Assembly: GCF_902362185.1 (NCBI RefSeq)
Contig: NC_044496.1
Location: 4,581,272 to 4,645,271 of the forward strand
DNA: 64,000 bases
Direction of reading: 5' to 3'
Source of the DNA: Chanos chanos
Lineage: Eukaryota > Chordata > Actinopteri > Gonorynchiformes > Chanidae
In this document: piece after piece, positions 57,173 to 64,000 of the stretch
Layout of the letters: each line of letters starts with the position of its first letter
Position numbering within the stretch: position 1 is the first letter of the stretch
Notes under the pieces: generated by a model
The model's database searches: none
What the model saw: only the letters and a program-made list of their open reading frames with translations
Told to the model about the DNA's origin: nothing
Position numbers and translations under genes: made by a program

Positions 57173-58799
57173 CTCTAGGGGTGTGAGACTGGCAGCAGCC
57201 TGGCATTTGCTGTACGTGCTGTTGTTTGTTACCTGCAGTTCTGAAAGTCACTCAAACTATTTCAAGAATCACTACTTTTTTTTTTAACTTGCACACTGAT
57301 GAAGTGAGGTTGGTGTAATACCGTATCCTGTCACCGTACTCACGAGTGTTCCAAGGTGCGTGCTGTAAATATAAAACTGGGCTTTGAAAGTGATATATGA
57401 TTTTTCTTAGATTTGTGGTTTACAGCATTTCTGTTTGATCTCAAATCAAGAATAGAATTTTCTGCCCTTCATTGGAGAGCCTCTGAGACAAAAGGAACAT
57501 CAGGCCTAGAGTACAATACTTTTTAACGTCTCGGTGGTCTACGCATAAAGGGGAAAGACAATGGATGAATGATGAATACAGACTGGGTTTGGAGGATGAA
57601 ATTGGATATTGATTTCCAATGAGCAGAGGAGGGGGGGTGGGGGGCAGGGCAGGTGTAAGGAGTGTTCCCTGTGGACATTTAATGGCACTCCCATCCCTCA
57701 CATTCACTCTTTCCTCTCTCTCACTCTCACTCTGTCTCTCTCTCTCTCCTCCTCTCTCTCTCTCTCACTCTCTGTCTCTCTCTCTGTCTCTCTCTCTCTC
57801 ACTCTCTCTGTCTCTCTCCTTCTCTCTCTCTCTCTTTCTCTCTCTCTGTCTCTCTCTCTCTCTCTGTCTCTCTCTCTCTCTCTCTTTCTCACTCACCTTC
57901 CCTGTGAAGCACCTGCCACTCCCCGGCCACCCAGGCCTTGCGTGAGGCGTACAGGATTGTGTAGCGAGTCACTGCCACATTGGGCTCATCTGGAAGTTTC
58001 CACGACACCAATGCTGTGTCATGCTCAATCAGGGTCACTTTCACTCCAGACGGTGGCTGGGTAGGAGCTGGTGAAAAACAAGAGAGAGGTGTCTATCAGT
58101 ATCAGACAGGACAAATGCACCAAGACAACACAACACAGCACAGCACAACACAGCACAGCACAGCACAGCACAGCACAGCACAGCACAACACAACATAGCA
58201 CAGCACAGCATAACACAGCACAGCACAGCACAACACAACAAAACACAACACAGCGCAACACAACGCAACACAGTAGAATAGAATAGAACAGAGTGCAATA
58301 CAACACAGGGCAACCGTATGAACAAATTCAAGTAACCTGCAAGTGAATTTCAGGAACTATATGTGTTTGTCTCGCTTCAACAAACATGCTTGTGTCTTAC
58401 AAATGGTTAAGCCGATAAGTTGACAGGAAATGAGGCTCTGTCTTCATTGTCAAGGACTCGAAACACATTTATATCCCTTTCACATGAGAATGTACAAAAG
58501 TGACATTAAACTCTAAGCACACAGAACGATCAGGAGAGAGCAATCAGTTCACGCACTGTGGCACTTCATTCGTTCTCTCTCTCTCTCCCTCTCTCTCTCT
58601 CTCTCATTTCAGCAGCAGACACCCAGGAGAGAGGAGGAAGTGAAACTCATTGTCAGACCCCTGTGAAGTGGCAGCTTTTCAAATCCGAGTTGTTGGCAGC
58701 GTTTAATGAGTACGTGTCTGAGTGCAACCAAACCCAAATTAACAACCATCAGAGAGAGAGGGAGAGCGAGAGCGAAAGAGAGACAGAGAGAGAGAGAGA

Positions 58800-58838
<39 letters not shown>

Positions 58839-61800
58839 AAACATCTCTCTCCAGTTGTTTCTTATCCTAAATGCTAAACATATCCTAAACACACACTCAC
58901 AGTAGCTGTTTCTGGAATAGGGTAAAGTTTATGTGTAGCAGTGTGCTTGTCAGACAATCTGTCATCACACGGCAGAGTGATTACATAACAGACACTGAGA
59001 CAGCTCCTTCAAACCGGAAGGTGAAACTAAACGGAAATAACACTTAAAATTAGAATACATCCCCTCAGGTCAGCAGCTATTACTGAAGTGTCTTTGTTCA
59101 TATTCTCCAAGGAAAAGACACTGGGTAATTTAACAGGGGTGACAATGGGCCATCACAGAAATGAGAGAGTTACTGCATTAAGCTGATTCTGTCAAAACGA
59201 GACACAACTCAAGCCTGTAATATGGTATCTGTAATGCCCCCAACACGTGCTAAACTGTCAGTACTGTGTAACAGACAGGACACACCCTCCCCTGGGTAAA
59301 GAAGGCAAAACAGGATGGACAGAAAGTGACAGAAACACCCAGGGCTTGCCATGTTAACAGGAAAGACGCCCAGATTTACACAAGCTCTGACTGCGAGCAC
59401 CTGTTTAAAGCCAGCACCGTGGTTAGTAAACAGTCTGAAATAGGTGCATTTTCCAGTAACTGTCTGTGTCACAGTTCTGCAAAACGCACCGTTATTTTTA
59501 GCGAAGTGTATGCGTGTGCGTGCTCACCTTCGGGGAGAGTGGTCTGATATACAACTGGACTCCAGGGACTGGAGAGCTGGTCCACATGCAGGCGAACAGC
59601 AAACTCATAGCGGGTGTTGGGATCCAGGTCTTTTACTAGAAGACTCTGCTCAGACCTGTAAAAATTGAAGCCACAGCAGCAATGGAAACAATGTATTTAT
59701 ATCTACTGAGAGATTTATATTTTTATTTATATTTATAATTATATTTATATTTATATTTGTATTTATATTTATATTTATATTTGTATTTATATTTTTATTT
59801 GTATTTGTATTTGTATTTGTATTTGCATTTGTATTTGTATTTATTCCTGTTTTGAATTCATTGCCTGAGAAAGAATGACAGGAGTACTCACGTTTGCAGG
59901 TAAAGAACCAGAGAGGCGTTCTGGAGACCCACTGGGTTACAGCGGACGGTGTAGTTTACGGCAGCCTGGCCCGTGATGAAGGCCGGGCGGCCCCAGTGCA
60001 GGTGCACGGAGGACGAGCTGTTGGTCTGGGCGTAAACGTGATGAGGCGGCGGAGGCGGAGGGACTAGGCGATCGCGAACCGCTGAGACGCAAAACAAAAA
60101 ACGTGTTTCTATTAGTTTGTACGCTCACATGAATAACAACGGTAAACATGACGTATACTGTGGGTTCAGCATTATTACACTGTAACGGAACAACATCTCT
60201 GTGATTACTAGATCTACAAAGACAACAGTTCATTACATTCTACTACGTGGCTTCACCATAGAGACATAATAATATGACAGCATCTATACGATTATTAGAT
60301 GTACACAGACAACAATATACAACATTCTGTCCCGTGGTTTCACCACTTAGATCTTATAATGTAAAGCTTCGCTACGATTATTACATCTACAAGGACATCA
60401 AAAACCAGCACTCTAGTCTGCAGTTTCACCATTTCAACATTATACTGTAAAAGCATCTCTATGGTGACTACATCTATAGGCGCTTTCACACCGGAGGAAC
60501 TTTTCCACAGTTCTTAGAACTGTTGGAGAAAGTACCCCCTTTTTCACGTGTTCGCACCGCAGGAACTTAGAACGATTATAGTTCAAAGAACGCCGTTTCG
60601 AGGGGCTTGGATAAAGAGTTTCTCCCACTTACAGACACACCCCGGAGTGCTCACAGTCTGGTCTGCTTGATAGCCTTCTCCCATAAAGTTGTAGGCAAGG
60701 AGCTTCACGTGATATTTCTTCCTCGGGTCTGTCGCGGGAGAACAGGGGAATGAGTCAGAAGGTCAGAAGAGCTCTTCGAATGTTCTCATTTCAAAGATCA
60801 CAGCACAACTGGCATCTGAACATCTGATACATCGGCTATCCTATATGACATGTTACTGACGTGTCACTGGCCGTGAGTCAGCGGGGTATCTCCCTAATTC
60901 CGTAACGGTGAGTGTATCGATTGCGGGTGAGGTGCTGTGTGGAGCAGACGGGGTAGGGGGTGGGGGGGTTTGTGAGGTCACGGATAGGACAGAAGTGGGC
61001 GCTCTCTGACAGACGCAGAGTGCTGGGGAAGGAGTTTTGCCGGGTCTGATTGGACCCTGCCTGACTACCTGCCCCTCACCCAGGGCTGGTGCACCAGTTT
61101 AACGACGACCATTCATTCATCAGTGGTTCATCCATTCTCAGAGGAGAAAAAATGCACCCACATTCCCCACCCCCCCTCCCCCGCCCCTCAAGCAGCGAAT
61201 GGCCGCTGGCTAGCGGTCGCTTCCCTTTCAGCACCATGACATGGATGGGGTGGGGGGGGGGTAAATCAGAGGACAATAGGCTCATGGGAAAAAGAGCAGG
61301 GGCCTTATAGGCTTCCCAGAGGTCACTGACCAGCATAACAATGATGAAAAACAAAACCCCCCCAAAGAGTAGATCTGCAAGTCAGGTCAACAAAATACTG
61401 ACGAAATACTGACGACTTAAAGATATTTAGACTGAGGTTAAACTTCCCCAACATGATCTTCTTCCTCTCTTGTCCTCTGTGTGGAAATTAGTTCGGATAG
61501 CCAACATATGCAGAGATTTTACGACACGCTGGAGACAGTGGCCGTCGCATTACGAGTTTCCATTCGGGGTCGGTTCATTACCATTCTGTAAAAATGAGGG
61601 GACGCCAAGGGGGCCAAACTTTGGCGGGGTAAATTAAGGACAAAATGTCATCACACAAAGCAGACAAATAGTCACAGGGACCTTTACGCACCCTTCAGCT
61701 CGGTGTCTGTCAGATTAATGACTCGCCGTCGCCTAGGAATGTCTGAGCTCTTCAATATTTTCACAAATGTCACTCAGTGTTATTGTAGCACCATACGCGC

Positions 61801-64000
61801 CCCGGCTCTCTCATTGTACTGAATTCATATTTGCAGCTCCTCATAACTCCGTATTAACGGAGCTAATGACTGACAGTGTTAGACAGTTAACAGAATGTAA
61901 TTTTAACACAGAATTTGGATGTGATGACAGACCAGAGAATTCTGGTCTGTCTCTCAGTGAATGGAGGCCTCTGATATGTTGTTGGTGGAGAGTTTCGAGG
62001 GGCTTGTACTATTCACAACGGCCACTAGATGGCAGTGTGAGAAACAAATATTCAGAGGAATAGACAGCAGCTCAGAATAGAACAATCAATGAGTGTTTTT
62101 TTTTTCAATGAAGTGTACATTAAGGCTTAATATCCCTCAGTATACTGACCATAACTGGAGTTTCAGAGTCTGTAAATTATTAACATGCCAATACTGACTG
62201 CTGCAAACGCAATCAAGCTACAAGAGAGTACAATTTCAGTTGTGACAAGATGAAAAAAATACAACAATAGCGACACCCCTGACAGGACCCATACCGGATT
62301 CCAGCCAGCTTCAATCTATTTTAAGCACACTGTCCCATAAGTGCTAATGTGTGAGCAGTTATGATGAATAGTATCAGAACTAAAGATATTACACAGGGTC
62401 TAATATATTATACCTCAGCTCTCTACAACTATGTGTACCATGCGAATGCTTTAAATACGCTTTCTGGTGCAAGGATCTGGTAGAGTGTTGTTGTTGGAGG
62501 CGGAGTTTCAGGGAGGCAAACATGGGCGGAGGTGGGGGTGAGGGTGAGGGTGGGTGGAGCTTATGCTCATGGGGGATCCAGAGCCTGAGGAGGCTCAATG
62601 GAGCCAGGCAGAGGTCAAGAGGTCAGGACCAGATAAAACTCTCAAAGAATCTCAGGTCACGGGTGTGGAATATGAGTGGGTCCTTTTTTTCGCCTGCCGT
62701 AGCCCTCTCCGCCCCACATGCCCTGAGCCTTTAGAACGAGCAGATAAAGAAACCATTTCAGCTGACAGGGAAGGACAGAAACTAACTTAAAACTCCAGAG
62801 GCTCAGCCTTGGCAGAGCATAGGGTACTGTTTTTAAAGATTCAAGAAATATGCCAGTTTTTTTCACTTCCTCTAAGACCAATAGAGAAAAAAGAGAAATA
62901 GTTTTTTTTTTGTTTTTTTTTTAGATAAATCTTTTTTTTTATCACTAAGTAAAAATTTACAGGTTTTAGGCTACTTGGTAACTGCTTGTGATGGTAATAA
63001 CAACACTAATATAATATATTTCTAACAGAGTATGTCAAACATAGGACCAGTTCATCGCTTCAGATCTGCAACCCCAGTTAAAGGCAAACTGGACACTTTT
63101 CTGGCCCTTTGTTGTGTCCAAATGTCCACTCTTTAGAGGAGTGATCTGGGTCTCCTAACCTCACAGCTCAATGGCCTGTGGTAATTATGCCGCCCAGAGG
63201 TTTGGGGGAGGGGGTTGACATCTGGGCTGTGACCTCTGACATGGAATCTGGGCAAGCCAAATCCTGCTGAAGAAGGGGATACGGTCACTGTTTGGGAGGG
63301 GGAGGGGTGGAAAGAAGAATTCTCCAGAACCCCCCAAAAAAAGAAAACAAAGCAGAACAACAAAACCACCTATCACAGGGTGATGACGCACAATTCCATC
63401 ATGCCACCACATAGGAACAAAGACAATGGAAAAGTTACTTACCACATAGAACATACAAGTTACGGAGTCAAGCAAGATTAACAACACAGCTACAACAAGC
63501 CTGTTGTGGCCAAATATGACACATCTACAGATATTTAAGGTTATACCAAATCCAAAAGATTTCCTCACACCAAACTTTGAATAGTTTCAGGGTGCTAAAA
63601 TAAAAAGTTGGACCTGTCTTGGTTGATACACATGCTCTTCATTTGCACAGGGGTTTTGGGCTTTGGGGTGGGGGGGGGGGGGCGTTGTTTCTTATGGTGT
63701 GAAATAAGAAAAGTACTCACACCTTTCTCTGCTTTGCAGAGTCTGCCATGCCTGCTCCAGTAGCCTCTCACAATAAAGGCAGCTTAAAGGAGGTGCCCCC
63801 TGGACATTCAACAACACCCAACACCACACACACACACAAGCACACACACACACACGGATAAGTCAGCAAGTCCGGAGAGGGTTTTTTTTTTCATTCCATC
63901 TACGACAAATATTGTGCGATGGAGTAGTTCTCCCCTTGGCAAAGTCATTGTACTAAAACTCGCTTGTACAAAAAAATTAACATATCTTATGCAAAAACGT
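54890..64000 (-). CDS. prtg: Protogenin, C-terminal part, runs off the right edge
   Basis: Membrane receptor of the DCC/neogenin group with Ig and FN3 domains, acting in early neural and axial development. Nine coding exons seen: 60633-60728, 59892-60081, 59528-59655, 57897-58067, 56356-56535, 55927-56050, 55603-55744, 55398-55508 and 54890-55249 (phases consistent, about 500 codons). The first ends an FN3 domain ([20 protein letters not shown]). Exons 2-3 and exons 4-5 each make one FN3, with [40 protein letters not shown] and [20 protein letters not shown]. The sixth holds the membrane helix [20 protein letters not shown]. The cytoplasmic tail has [18 protein letters not shown] and [14 protein letters not shown]. 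No exon was found with confidence from 60729 to 64000; the Ig and first FN3 domains lie outside. Confidence 0.93.
55751..55780. repeat. (CAAAT)6 next to a prtg acceptor
   Basis: Six perfect CAAAT units end six bases from the exon starting at 55744. In the message sense they read as a (ATTTG)n tract and act in place of a normal pyrimidine tract. Confidence 0.95.
57039..57172. repeat. (CA)n tract in a prtg intron
   Basis: About 130 bp of CA repeats with TACA and TCAAA interruptions. Confidence 0.95.
57715..57890. repeat. (CT)n tract abutting a prtg donor
   Basis: About 175 bp of CT/CTGT/CTCA repeats. In the message sense it is a purine (GA)n run that starts within ten bases of the donor of the exon 57897-58067. 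Confidence 0.95.
58123..58290. repeat. Pentanucleotide array (CACAG/CACAA)
   Basis: About 33 units of CACAG and CACAA in mixed order, fading into AGAAT/GCAAC variants at the right end. It lies in a prtg intron. Confidence 0.95.
58752..58839. repeat. (GA)n tract in a prtg intron
   Basis: Almost pure AG dinucleotides with GC and CA interruptions. A related (TC)n tract lies at 58575-58605. Confidence 0.95.
59697..59842. repeat. Hexanucleotide array (TATTTA/TATTTG)
   Basis: About 24 six-base units. The left half is TATTTA-rich and the right half TATTTG-rich, so a single A-to-G variant has spread along one end. Confidence 0.9.
60478..60600. repeat. Probable non-autonomous element fragment in prtg intron
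   Basis: GGCGCTTTCACACCGGAGGA and, 70 bases on, GTGTTCGCACCGCAGGAACT share the core TTC(A/G)CACCG(G/C)AGGAAC. This motif is familiar from dispersed fish repeats that look like small DNA-transposon derivatives. No clean terminal inverted repeat was found, so the class is uncertain. Confidence 0.3.
60729..64000. other. prtg: prtg intron sequence to the window edge
   Basis: No exon with a matching phase and protein was found. It contains poly-G runs near 61249-61260 and 63667-63682, poly-T runs near 62097-62106 and 62905-62940, and (CA)n near 63822-63855. Confidence 0.5.

Noticed and set aside
57619-58331. Ser-Leu, Arg-Glu, Cys-Val-Leu and Gln-His repeat frames
   Set aside because: Produced by the CT and CACAG/CACAA repeats in prtg introns.
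63711-63770. Possible further prtg exon before a GTGTGAGT donor
   Set aside because: Phase would fit, but the peptide does not look like the FN3 strand expected before PRKKYHV, and the acceptor is poor.

Overview
This window is vertebrate nuclear DNA, almost certainly from a ray-finned (teleost-like) fish. The genes are split into many small exons with GT-AG introns, mostly 0.1-4 kb long. The intergenic DNA is AT-rich and full of (CA)n, (GA)n and short tandem repeats. Three places carry a short interspersed-repeat tail that is very common in fish genomes. No bacterial, organellar or clearly viral sequence was seen.

Gene order is rab27a(-), pigbos1(-), pigb(+), ccpg1(-), pierce2(+), dnaaf4(-), pygo1(-), prtg(-, cut by the right edge). 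From memory this is the order on human 15q21.3, so the whole window is one conserved synteny block. Exon boundaries were read by eye from splice sites and checked by reading-frame phase. For rab27a (222 aa), pigb (527 aa), ccpg1 (854 aa), dnaaf4 (418 aa) and pygo1 (448 aa) the phased exons add up to uninterrupted proteins of about the expected length. For prtg only the 3' nine coding exons (about 500 codons) are seen.

Layout: 0.1-0.85 kb is a 47-bp minisatellite. 1.5-13.2 kb is largely gene-poor, with one exon-like 99-bp segment and one unassigned 144-codon open frame. 14.1-23.7 kb is rab27a (vesicle-docking GTPase). 24.6-29.5 kb is a head-to-head pair, pigbos1 (mitochondrial outer-membrane microprotein) and pigb (GPI-anchor mannosyltransferase 3), sharing a promoter with a full CRE and an ETS-like site. 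30.5-38.3 kb is ccpg1 (ER-phagy receptor). 39.5-40.3 kb is pierce2 and 40.8-44.1 kb is dnaaf4, two motile-cilium genes placed tail to tail. 47.0-49.5 kb is pygo1 (Wnt/beta-catenin co-activator). 54.9-64 kb is the C-terminal half of prtg (protogenin).

The genes do not form one pathway. The linked themes are membrane traffic and ER function (rab27a, pigb, pigbos1, ccpg1), motile cilia (pierce2, dnaaf4) and developmental signalling (pygo1, prtg). The points most worth a second look are an AT-AC (U12-type) intron in pigb, an orphan coding-like terminal exon between pygo1 and prtg, the unassigned open frame at 12.8-13.2 kb with a poly(A) signal right behind it, and an X-box just upstream of pierce2.
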